The position numbers and the translations under genes are program-made. From NCBI GenBank assembly GCA_946479535.1, contig CAMLGP010000045.1, positions 1 through 10,594 on the forward strand: a stretch of 10,594 nucleotides of DNA. The letters are read 5' to 3'. Origin of the DNA: an uncultured Bacteroidota bacterium. Lineage in GTDB: Bacteria; Bacteroidota; Bacteroidia; Chitinophagales; Chitinophagaceae. Numbering within the stretch: position 1 is the stretch's first letter; the number at the start of each line of letters is the position of its first letter. The notes below the pieces were generated by a model. The model searched no databases. It was given only the letters and a program-made list of their open reading frames with translations, and was not told the DNA's origin. Shown in pieces: positions 1-7,023 of the stretch.

Positions 1-1275
1 ACTCTTCGTGAGCTTACAAAGAATATTGGTGGTCGCCTGGCCGGTTCCCCCAATATGGTAAAAGCTGAAAAATGGGGCCAGGAATTATTGCGCAAAACCG
101 GTGCTGATAAAGTCTGGCTGCAACAGTGCATGGTTCCTCACTGGGTAAGAGGCGGAAAGGATGAAGCCACTGCTTATTATTTGAATGCTCCTTCCAAAGG
201 CATAGCCGTAACCAGAATTAGCAAACCACTGGATGTTATAGCACTTGGCAATTCCCTGGGCTCAGGTTCAAAGGCAGTAATGGCTGATATTCTTGAAGTC
301 AGTTCTTATACAGAGCTGGAAGCAAAGAAAGACCAGGTAAAAGGAAAGATCGTTTTTTACAACGTTAAGTTCAATTCAACCTATATACGTCCATTTGAAG
401 CTTATCGGGATGCAGTCACCTACCGGGGAAGTGGTGCCAGTGCCGCTGCAAAATATGGTGCACTTGCCGTTATTGTCAGAAGCATGAGTCACAGCACGGA
501 TAATAATCCCCATACCGGCGCCATGCGATATATTGATTCTGTTTCTATGAATAAAATACCGGCAGTGGCTGTTGGACTAAAGGATGCAGATTGGATGGAT
601 GCGCAATTGAAGAGAGGACCATTGAGTGTGTCTATGAAAACGAATGGGCATTTTCTTCCAGACACTATTGGTCACAATGTAATTGGAGAACTCACCGGGT
701 CCACTTATCCGGATCAATATATTACGGTTGGCGGTCATCTGGATTCATGGGATCCTGCTGAAGGTGCGCATGATGATGGTACCGGCATTGTGCATACTAT
801 TGAAATTATGCGCGCATTTAAAGCGCTGGGCTATCAGCCAAAACATACTATTCGCTTTGTATTATTTGCCAATGAAGAAAATGGTGGACGTGGCGGTAAA
901 CAATATGCAGCGGAAGCAAAAGCAAAGAACGAGAAACACATCTATGCACTGGAAAGTGATGCAGGTGGATTTGCTCCCCGTGGATTTGGATTTGAAGTTA
1001 CTGATCAGCAATTCGCAAAGATCATTCAATGGAAACCACTGCTTGAACCCTATGGTGCCGGCAACCTGGTAAGGGGAGGAGATGGTTCTGATATTGAACC
1101 ACTAAGGGAAACATTGAAAACGCCTACTTCTGGTTTTCTTCCTGATCCACAACGGTATTTCGATTATCACCATGCAAGAAATGATGTGTTTGAGAATGTA
1201 AATAAAAGGGAACTGGAATTGGGAGCCATAAGTATGGCTGCGCTAATTTATCTGGTGGATAAATATGGGCTTTAA
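1..1275 (+). CDS. M28 family zinc metallopeptidase, carboxypeptidase Q-like (5' truncated by window edge)
   Basis: The frame is open from base 1, so the gene starts left of the window; the ATG at 55 is internal. It encodes 424 visible residues ending at TAA 1273-1275. Zinc-site residues of the M28 co-catalytic fold are all present (fragment numbering): His246 in GGHLDSW, bridging Asp258 in AHDDGTG, catalytic Glu292 and ligand Glu293 in NEENGG, Asp320 in ESDAGG, and His391 in HHARND. The segment between about residues 65 and 190 is the inserted PA-like domain found in this subfamily. The motifs resemble human plasma glutamate carboxypeptidase (CPQ), so an exopeptidase acting on small peptides is likely. 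Such proteins are usually exported, but any signal peptide lies outside the window. It converges on the arg operon and has no evident functional tie to it. Subfamily substrate is inferred. Confidence 0.93.
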   Translation, partial: TLRELTKNIGGRLAGSPNMVKAEKWGQELLRKTGADKVWLQQCMVPHWVRGGKDEATAYYLNAPSKGIAVTRISKPLDVIALGNSLGSGSKAVMADILEVSSYTELEAKKDQVKGKIVFYNVKFNSTYIRPFEAYRDAVTYRGSGASAAAKYGALAVIVRSMSHSTDNNPHTGAMRYIDSVSMNKIPAVAVGLKDADWMDAQLKRGPLSVSMKTNGHFLPDTIGHNVIGELTGSTYPDQYITVGGHLDSWDPAEGAHDDGTGIVHTIEIMRAFKALGYQPKHTIRFVLFANEENGGRGGKQYAAEAKAKNEKHIYALESDAGGFAPRGFGFEVTDQQFAKIIQWKPLLEPYGAGNLVRGGDGSDIEPLRETLKTPTSGFLPDPQRYFDYHHARNDVFENVNKRELELGAISMAALIYLVDKYGL

Positions 1276-1280
1276 TATTA

Positions 1281-1362
1281 TTGGTTCGTGAGACACGAAC
1301 CAAGGCATGGTCTCACACATGGCGCCATGATTCGGCGCCATGGTTCGTGTCTCACGAACCAT
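1281..1362. repeat. Palindrome array between convergent genes (two full hairpins and a central GGCGCC hairpin)
   Basis: Almost all of the 93-bp gap between the peptidase stop and the argH stop is palindromic. Hairpin 1 (1281-1303) has arms TTGGTTCGTG and CACGAACCAA around AGA. Hairpin 2 (1340-1362) has arms ATGGTTCGTG and CACGAACCAT around TCT, so it is the same element in opposite orientation. Between them CATGGCGCC (1318-1326) pairs with GGCGCCATG (1334-1342), sharing three bases with hairpin 2. Bases 1307-1326 look like a decayed third copy with an internal deletion. By position it could end transcription from both sides, but neither side has the T-run of a classical intrinsic terminator. 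It belongs to the same family as the arrays at 4627-4755 and 10449-10594. Confidence 0.85.
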
Positions 1363-1368
1363 CCTGGC

Positions 1369-2700
1369 TTAGGAAATTAATTTGGTAATAGCGCTTTGTA
1401 CCGAAGTAAATGGAAAAGAAGACAAAATCTTTTCCATTTGTTTTTTTACCTGTTCAGTTTGCAGGTTTCCGATACTTCCTTCATGTGTATGATTAACTGA
1501 TGGAGTATAGTTGAACTTTCCATTCTCAATATCCAGCCCTACTTTTTTATACGCATCCCTGAACGGCATTCCTTCAACTACCAGTTTATTCACTTCTTCC
1601 ACGCTAAAGAGATATTTATACTTCTCGTCTGCCAAAATATCTTTTTTGATCTCAATGCGGGATAACATCAACCCGGCCATCTCAAGACAGTTCTTTAATG
1701 TAGCAAAAGCCGGGAATAGATTTTCCTTCAGCAATTGCAGATCTCTATGATAACCTGATGGCAGATTGGTGGTCATCATCATGATCTCATTGGGCAATGC
1801 TTTAATGCGATTGCAATGGGACCGTATCAGCTCAAATACATCAGGGTTCTTTTTATGCGGCATAATGCTGCTGCCTGTGGTCAGTTCAGCGGGAAAGCTG
1901 ATAAACCCGAAATTCTGATTGAGATAGAGACATGCATCCATGCTCAGGCGTGCAAGTGTTTCAGCAACATTTGCCAGGGCCTGCGCAACAATCCGTTCTG
2001 CTTTCCCTCTTCCCATTTGGGCATACACCACATTATAGTTGAGATCTTCAAAGCCAAGCAGCTTTGTAGTCATTGTACGATTGATCGGAAAAGAAGAGCC
2101 ATAACCGGCTGCGGAACCCAAAGGATTTTTATTGACGATATCATACGCAGCTTTCAGTGTGATCACATCATCCACCAGGCTCTCAGCATAGGCCCCAAAC
2201 CAAAGTCCAAACGACGAAGGCATGGCTAATTGCAAATGCGTATAACCGGGTAACAGATGGGCTTTGTATTTTTCACTCTGGGATTGCAATAATTCAAAGA
2301 AAGGATTAATGGTGTTAACCAGTTCTTCCAGTTCATTGCGCAGGAATAATTTCACATCCACCAGTACCTGGTCATTTCTGCTGCGTGCACTGTGGATCTT
2401 TTTACCAGCTTCTCCAAGCTTTTGGGTCAGTAATAGTTCAACCTGTGAATGAATATCTTCCACATCATCCTGTAACCTGAAGTCTCCTTTTTGTATGGAG
2501 GCGTAAATATTCTTTAATTCAGTCTGCAGTTTTTGGAGGTCTTCTTTTGGCAGCAGGCCAACTGATTCCAGCATCTGGATATGTGCAAGTGAACCCAATA
2601 CATCAAAGCCTGCGAGGTATAGATCCATTTCCCGGTCATTTCCAACCGTGAACTGTTCTACCTCTTTGAGCGAGGATGTATTTTTCTGCCAGAGTTTCAT
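1369..2700 (-). CDS. argH: Argininosuccinate lyase
   Basis: This enzyme cleaves argininosuccinate to arginine and fumarate, the last step of the pathway, in the cytoplasm as a homotetramer. It has 443 residues, near the family's usual 450-470. The fumarase/aspartase superfamily signature GSSIMPHKKN spans residues 276-285 and carries the catalytic-loop serine and Lys283. HSARSRNDQV (103-112) and GYTHLQ (152-157, with His155) are the other two conserved blocks. The N-terminus lacks the GGRF motif of enterobacterial ArgH and reads instead FTVGNDREMD, a form I associate with Bacteroidota. The start is the ATG at 2700; the 66-bp gap to argE' has no Shine-Dalgarno sequence but is A-rich in mRNA sense next to the start. 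It is the last gene of the operon and ends 7 bp from a palindrome array. Confidence 0.97.
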   Translation of the reverse strand: MKLWQKNTSSLKEVEQFTVGNDREMDLYLAGFDVLGSLAHIQMLESVGLLPKEDLQKLQTELKNIYASIQKGDFRLQDDVEDIHSQVELLLTQKLGEAGKKIHSARSRNDQVLVDVKLFLRNELEELVNTINPFFELLQSQSEKYKAHLLPGYTHLQLAMPSSFGLWFGAYAESLVDDVITLKAAYDIVNKNPLGSAAGYGSSFPINRTMTTKLLGFEDLNYNVVYAQMGRGKAERIVAQALANVAETLARLSMDACLYLNQNFGFISFPAELTTGSSIMPHKKNPDVFELIRSHCNRIKALPNEIMMMTTNLPSGYHRDLQLLKENLFPAFATLKNCLEMAGLMLSRIEIKKDILADEKYKYLFSVEEVNKLVVEGMPFRDAYKKVGLDIENGKFNYTPSVNHTHEGSIGNLQTEQVKKQMEKILSSFPFTSVQSAITKLIS

Positions 2701-2766
2701 TTGTTATTTGTTATTTTTTAAAAGGGTCAAATGGCTCTCTGTGGCCTAACCTTACGTGAGCCGCTT

Positions 2767-3837
2767 TCATATAACTTTATTTAAAAGCTGAATATACATA
2801 TCTATACCCTGCTTTATCTCATCAATATAAATAAATTCATCAGCGGTATGGCTGCGGGCGCTATCACCAGGTCCCATTTTCAAAGCGGGAAATGGCATCA
2901 GGGCCTTATCAGATGTGGTTGGTGAACCATAATAGCCTCTTCCCATTTCAATACCGGCCTTTACCAGTGGATGGTCCAGGGAAATGGAGGTAGGCTTCAT
3001 TCGGGTTGTACGTGGCTTGAACTGGCTTTTTATATTCGCTTTCAGCATAGCCAGTATTTCCTCAAAAGTATATAACTCATTCACACGTACATCTATCACA
3101 AATTTGCATTGGGGGGGAACTACATTATGCTGCTGGTTCTCTGTACCAATAACCGTAACGGTCATTTTTGATTCCCCTAACAGCGGACTTACCTTTTCAA
3201 ATTTGCAGTTGCGTATCCATTCAATATCGTTCAATGCAATATATAAGGCATTCTCTCCTTCATTACGGGCGGCATGACCGGCTCGGCCCTGCGCAATGCA
3301 ATCGATCACCATCAATCCTCTTTCAGCTACGGCCATTTCCATTTTGGTTGGTTCACCTACAATACCAAAATCGATCTTTCCCAGGTAGGGGAGAACCAGT
3401 TCAATACCATTCACACCACTGATCTCTTCTTCTGCACTGGCAGCAAACACAACATTATGGTTGAGTCCCTTTTTATCATAATAATAAAGGAAGGTAGCGA
3501 TCAGGCTTACCAGGCAGCCACCAGCATCATTACTGCCCAATCCAAATAACTTACCCTCTTCCACAACGGGCTCAAAAGGATCACGTGTGTATTTGGCATT
3601 GGGTTTTACCGTATCATGATGGGAGTTCAGCAGTACGCTCGGTAAGGAAGCATTGTAATTACTGTTCTTTGCATAGATATTATTGCCGATCCGTGCATAT
3701 TCCACATTGAGGGAACCAAAGAAATCACAAAGGATCTCTGCAGTTTCATTTTCTTCTTTTGAAAAAGAAGGGGTAGCGATCAGCTGTTTCAACAGCTCGA
3801 TGGCCTTATCGGTTAATTGGGAAATATCTTTACTCAT
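2767..3837 (-). CDS. argE': M20 family N-acyl-citrulline (acetyl/succinyl) deacylase, ArgE'-type
   Basis: A 356-residue M20 metallopeptidase-family amidohydrolase. The di-zinc site is complete: His73 and Asp75 (SHHDTV), bridging Asp104 (GSNDAGG), general base Glu137 and ligand Glu138 (AEEEISG), Glu162 (GEPT) and His330 (RSHTADEF). His188 in the lid domain (GRAGHAAR) matches the residue that reaches across the dimer in DapE. E. coli ArgE acts on acetylornithine. Here, with a carbamoyltransferase that works on acyl-ornithine, the expected substrate is acyl-citrulline, giving citrulline for ArgG. Which acyl group it removes cannot be read from this protein alone; Val90 of the neighbouring ArgF' favours succinyl. 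Its ATG overlaps the argB stop by 8 nt (ATGAGTAA). An annotation tool might label it DapE or ArgE; the operon context argues for citrulline. Confidence 0.9.
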   Translation of the reverse strand: MSKDISQLTDKAIELLKQLIATPSFSKEENETAEILCDFFGSLNVEYARIGNNIYAKNSNYNASLPSVLLNSHHDTVKPNAKYTRDPFEPVVEEGKLFGLGSNDAGGCLVSLIATFLYYYDKKGLNHNVVFAASAEEEISGVNGIELVLPYLGKIDFGIVGEPTKMEMAVAERGLMVIDCIAQGRAGHAARNEGENALYIALNDIEWIRNCKFEKVSPLLGESKMTVTVIGTENQQHNVVPPQCKFVIDVRVNELYTFEEILAMLKANIKSQFKPRTTRMKPTSISLDHPLVKAGIEMGRGYYGSPTTSDKALMPFPALKMGPGDSARSHTADEFIYIDEIKQGIDMYIQLLNKVI

Positions 3838-4615
3838 TGGTCAAACTGGTTCCTTTAGCGCCCGTTATTAATTCATTTAGTTCTTCTGCTTTGCCAATGA
3901 TCACTTTCTTCACGCCGCTGTTCAACGCTGTGAAGGCGTTATCCAGCTTGGGGATCATTCCTGCAAAGATCTTCTGTTCAGTTTTCAGTTGGGAATAATA
4001 AACCGGATTAAGAGAAGGGATAACCGTTTTATCATCATTGGCATCCAGCAATACACCACTTTTTTCGAAAGAATAGATCAGTTGTACCTGGTAGGACCTG
4101 CTCAATGCCTTTGCCAGTTCCTGGGCAATGGTATCAGCATTGGTATTCAGCAATTGTCCTTTCTTATCATGCGTAATGGGAGCTACCACTATTGTTTGTC
4201 CCTGATCCAGCAATGAACTTAAAAATCCTGTTTCAATAGCATCAATATCACCCACAAATCCATAATCTATTTTCGCATTTACTCTTTTGTGCGCCAGGAT
4301 GGCGTTTCCATCGGCACCTGTTATTCCTACAGCAGCACAATTACTGGCCTGCAATTGCGCCACGATATTCTTATTGATGTAACCGGCATAGACCATGGTA
4401 ACGATCTTCAGGGTCTCAGCATCTGTGATCCTTCTTCCATCAACCAGCTGCTGCGGCACTTTCATATCCTCTGCCAGTTTGGTTGCCAGCTTTCCTCCGC
4501 CATGGATCAGGATCTTCTTTCCTTTCAGGTGTGCAAACATCTTCAGGAAAGTTGAGAGCTTTGCTGCATCATCAATGATATTCCCGCCGATTTTTATTAT
4601 AAAGAGTGAATCCAT
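3830..4615 (-). CDS. argB: N-acylglutamate kinase (acetyl/succinylglutamate kinase)
   Basis: This amino-acid kinase family enzyme phosphorylates the gamma-carboxyl of N-acylglutamate, the second pathway step. It has 261 residues, close to E. coli ArgB (258). Visible active-site elements are Lys8 in IKIGGN, the glycine-rich HGGGK (38-42), an Arg in VDGRRIT (61 or 62), Asn157 and Asp161 in LNTNADTIA, and Lys223 in GMIPKL. The KxGG motif begins only eight residues from the start, so the N-terminal helix that forms the hexamer interface in arginine-inhibited kinases is missing. By family rule this suggests an arginine-insensitive enzyme. Starting at the ATG at 4615 is natural: in mRNA sense it follows AAAAAAAAAGA and a hairpin array. 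The gene overlaps argE' by 8 nt. The preferred acyl group (acetyl or succinyl) is not evident from the sequence. Confidence 0.95.
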   Translation of the reverse strand: MDSLFIIKIGGNIIDDAAKLSTFLKMFAHLKGKKILIHGGGKLATKLAEDMKVPQQLVDGRRITDAETLKIVTMVYAGYINKNIVAQLQASNCAAVGITGADGNAILAHKRVNAKIDYGFVGDIDAIETGFLSSLLDQGQTIVVAPITHDKKGQLLNTNADTIAQELAKALSRSYQVQLIYSFEKSGVLLDANDDKTVIPSLNPVYYSQLKTEQKIFAGMIPKLDNAFTALNSGVKKVIIGKAEELNELITGAKGTSLTNE

Positions 4616-4626
4616 TCTTTTTTTTT

Positions 4627-4755
4627 ATGGTTCGTGTGACACGAACCATGGCGCATCCTCGCGCCTTTATATAGTAGTACGTGTGACACGAACCATGGCG
4701 CACCCTCACGCCTTTATAAGTACCTGTGACACGAACTATGGCGCATCCTCGCGCC
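4627..4755. repeat. Three tandem two-hairpin repeat units inside the operon (argF'-argB gap)
   Basis: The 140-bp gap is nearly filled by three direct copies spaced 47 and 43 bp apart. Each is a palindrome (A) followed by a smaller hairpin (B). Unit 1: arms ATGGTTCGTG and CACGAACCAT around TGA (4627-4649), then GGCGC/GCGCC with loop ATCCTC (4650-4665). Unit 2: intact right arm at 4687-4696, left arm matching at 7 of 10 positions, B stem reduced to 4 bp (4697-4712). Unit 3: right arm CACGAACTAT (4730-4739), degenerate left arm, perfect B hairpin (4740-4755) that directly abuts the argF' stop codon. The operon mRNA must read through all of them. No T-run follows in the minus-strand sense, so they are not classical terminators; stabilising or processing of the mRNA is possible but inferred. 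Confidence 0.9.
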
Positions 4756-5706
4756 TTATTTCTTCAGTATGTCCGATAGCACTGCCTGCGCTGCCCATAC
4801 CCGGTTACCGGCCTGTTGTGTTACCAGGCTGCTGGGACCATCCAGTATCTCATCACTCAATTCCACATTTCTTCTCACCGGTAAGCAGTGCATCACTTTT
4901 GCCTGGTTGGTCAATTGCAATTTTTCATTGGTGAGCATCCATTCCGGATCATTACAGTAGATCCTGCCATAATCAGTATAAGTGCTCCAGTTCTTTACGT
5001 AAACAAAATCGGCTCCTTTCAATGCTTCATCCTGGTCCTGTATAATAGTTGCCCCTTTGGTAAACTCTGTGCTAAGCTCATAGTCTTCAGGATGTGTGAT
5101 CACAAAATCAGCTGCACCCCAGGCATTGATCCACTGACTAAAGCTGTTGGCCACACATTGGGGCAAAGGCTTAACGTGAGGGGCCCACGTCAATACGATC
5201 TTTGGTTTTCTCTTCTCCTTAAAGTTCTCCGTGATGGTTATTACATCTGTAAAGCTCTGCAATGGATGAAGGGTAGCACTCTCCAGGCTTACCACCGGAA
5301 TGCCTGCATACTTCATAAATTGCTTTATGTATAACTCGCTATAATCTTCTTCCCGGTTCTTCAGGGATGGAAAGGTGCGTATAGCCAGTATATCGAAATA
5401 CTTTCCAAATATGGGCGCTGCATCTTTTACGTGCTCCACTGTGCTTCCGCTCATGATGGCCTCTTCTTCAAATTCAAGGGACCATCCTTCCTGTCCCACG
5501 TTGAATACAATGGCTTCCATACCCAGGTTTGATGCAGCCACCTGTGTGCTCAGGCGGGTGCGCATACTGGGATTCAGAAACAGGCAACCGATGCGTTTGT
5601 CCTTACCCAGCATCCTCTCTTTAAAAGGATCAGCTTTGCAGGCCAGTGCTTTTTGCACCATTGCATCAATATTGGTTACATCGTGAACGGAAACAAAATT
5701 CTTCAT
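4756..5706 (-). CDS. argF': N-succinyl/acetyl-L-ornithine carbamoyltransferase
   Basis: This enzyme carbamoylates N-acyl-ornithine to N-acyl-citrulline. It has 316 residues from the ATG at 5706. The frame stays open to a TTG at 5739, but the ATG gives an N-terminus (MKNF) matching my recollection of the Bacteroides fragilis enzyme (MKKF) with no gaps up to residue 90. Carbamoyl-phosphate binding motifs are SMRTR (47-51), HPLQSF (147-152) and HCLPVRRN (273-280). The last one and WAPH (174-177) set the acyl-ornithine class apart from ordinary ornithine carbamoyltransferase. The residue known to choose acetyl (Glu92 in Xanthomonas) or succinyl (Pro90 in B. fragilis) is Val90 here, in GSTVEH. Engineered E92V in the Xanthomonas enzyme was reported to give succinyl specificity, so a succinylornithine enzyme is likely. 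It lies 117 bp downstream of argD, with a hairpin between. Confidence 0.94.
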   Translation of the reverse strand: MKNFVSVHDVTNIDAMVQKALACKADPFKERMLGKDKRIGCLFLNPSMRTRLSTQVAASNLGMEAIVFNVGQEGWSLEFEEEAIMSGSTVEHVKDAAPIFGKYFDILAIRTFPSLKNREEDYSELYIKQFMKYAGIPVVSLESATLHPLQSFTDVITITENFKEKRKPKIVLTWAPHVKPLPQCVANSFSQWINAWGAADFVITHPEDYELSTEFTKGATIIQDQDEALKGADFVYVKNWSTYTDYGRIYCNDPEWMLTNEKLQLTNQAKVMHCLPVRRNVELSDEILDGPSSLVTQQAGNRVWAAQAVLSDILKK

Positions 5707-5760
5707 TATGGAGTTGAGGTTTGTTCTGCTATTAATCAAAGCCGGTAACTATTACTTGTG

Positions 5761-5799
5761 GTGGTTCATAAGGCGCGTGAATGAACGCGCTTAAACCAC
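5761..5799. other. Long imperfect hairpin in the argD-argF' gap
   Basis: GTGGTT (5761-5766) pairs with AACCAC (5794-5799). Inside it AAGGCGCGT (5770-5778) pairs with ACGCGCTT (5785-5792) with a single bulged G, around the loop GAATGA. No T-run follows on the minus strand, so this is not a standard terminator. The GGTTC in its outer arm recalls the palindrome family elsewhere in the window, but the core differs and I do not count it as a copy. Its position within the operon suggests an RNA processing or stability element; that is inference. Confidence 0.6.
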
Positions 5800-5823
5800 G
5801 GCGTAAGAGGCCGGTTTCTATAA

Positions 5824-6981
5824 TTAACTATTTACGACTTCACCGCTCAATACGGCTATCTCTTCTTTCAATGATTCAATAAATGCTTCTGCATCTCTCT
5901 TCTTCAATGCCAGTGAAGGAAGCAGACGAATGGTATTGGGTTTGGATTCTCCGGTAAAGGTCTTCTGGTTCCATAGCAGATTCTTTTTTAGGTCCTTTAA
6001 GTCTTCCGGAACATCAAACCCGATCATTAATCCGCGACCTCTTACATTCATCAATTGAGGAATGGAGGATAGCTCATCTTTCAGGTATTTCCCTACCATC
6101 ACGGCATTGCCCATCAGTTTCTCGTCTTCAATTACCTGGCATACTGCAAGGGCTGCTGCACAAGCCAGCTGATTGCCACCGAAAGTAGTGCCCAGTTGAA
6201 AATGTTTTGGTTTGATATGGGGTGCAATGATAAGCCCTGCAACCGGAAAACCATTACCCATTCCTTTGGCCATGGTATAAATGTCTGCATTTACTCCGGC
6301 GAAATCATGACTGAAGAATTTACCGCTTCTGCCAAAACCACACTGTACGCTATCAGCAATATAAACAGCACCATGTTTATCACAAAGGCTGCGGATCTTC
6401 TTTAAGAAGCCTTCCCCGGCCACGTTTATGCCGCCTACACCCTGTATGCCTTCAATGATCACAGAAGATATTTCCTTTCCCTGTTTGGCAAAGCATTTTT
6501 CCAGTGCTTCTTCATCATTAAAAGGAAGGAAGATCACATTATCCGTTTCATTTACCGGTGCTATATAATTCTTATTATCGGTAACTGCCACAGAGAGGGA
6601 AGTTCTGCCATGAAATGATTTGCTGAATGCAACAACCTTTTTTCTGCCATTATGAAAGGAAGCCATCTTGAGGGCATTTTCATTGGCTTCAGCACCTGAG
6701 TTGCAAAGGAACAGCTGGTAATCATTTTTACCAGATATCTTTCCCAGTTTGTCTGCCAGTTGCTGTTGCAGCGGTATGCGTACTGAATTAGAGTAGAAGG
6801 CGATTTTTTCCAGTTGTTCTTCAATTTGTTTCACCCAGTAAGGATGAGTATGACCAATGCTGATCACGGCATGACCACCGTACATGTCAAGATATTGCTC
6901 ACCTTTATCATCCCACACATAAGAACCCTTTGCTTTTACGATGGTGACGTCGTTTAGCGGGTATACATCAAATAGATTCAT
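5824..6981 (-). CDS. argD: N-acyl-ornithine aminotransferase (acetyl/succinylornithine transaminase)
   Basis: A class III PLP-dependent aminotransferase that makes N-acyl-ornithine from the semialdehyde produced by ArgC, with glutamate as amino donor. It has 385 residues, as usual for the family. Phosphate-binding SGAEANE is at 95-101 and the HGRT block at 124-127. The PLP-ring aspartate is Asp210 in ADSVQCGFGRSGK, and the Schiff-base lysine is Lys239 in MAKGMGNGFP. TTFGGN (265-270) is the second phosphate contact. PNTIRLLPSL (348-357) carries Arg352, the likely carboxylate-binding arginine. The common DEVQTG motif reads DSVQCG here. Related class III enzymes include GABA and ornithine-delta transaminases, but the operon fixes the role. 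The start is the ATG at 6981, 42 bp after argC; the stop is TAA at 5824-5826. Confidence 0.96.
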   Translation of the reverse strand: MNLFDVYPLNDVTIVKAKGSYVWDDKGEQYLDMYGGHAVISIGHTHPYWVKQIEEQLEKIAFYSNSVRIPLQQQLADKLGKISGKNDYQLFLCNSGAEANENALKMASFHNGRKKVVAFSKSFHGRTSLSVAVTDNKNYIAPVNETDNVIFLPFNDEEALEKCFAKQGKEISSVIIEGIQGVGGINVAGEGFLKKIRSLCDKHGAVYIADSVQCGFGRSGKFFSHDFAGVNADIYTMAKGMGNGFPVAGLIIAPHIKPKHFQLGTTFGGNQLACAAALAVCQVIEDEKLMGNAVMVGKYLKDELSSIPQLMNVRGRGLMIGFDVPEDLKDLKKNLLWNQKTFTGESKPNTIRLLPSLALKKRDAEAFIESLKEEIAVLSGEVVNS

Positions 6982-7023
6982 GGCTGTTGTGTTAAAAATT
7001 ATTGGTTTGGTTTGTAACTACTA

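Noticed and set aside
2733..2762. GGCTC/GAGCC hairpin in the argE'-argH gap
   Set aside because: The stem is only 5 bp with a 20-nt loop, within chance expectation.
4618..4649. Hairpin next to a nine-T run as an intrinsic terminator before argB
   Set aside because: On the plus strand the T-run precedes the hairpin, and on the minus strand the hairpin is followed by A bases. Neither orientation gives hairpin then U-tract.
4395..4934. A 179-codon plus-strand frame across the start of argB, the repeat array and the end of argF'
   Set aside because: It is antisense to two certain genes, and its middle is just translated hairpin repeats (recurring CDTN…GASSRL). It has no recognisable domain.
5707..5739. 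An 11-residue longer argF' starting at TTG 5739
   Set aside because: The ATG at 5706 gives an N-terminus that lines up residue for residue with the remembered B. fragilis enzyme, including position 90.
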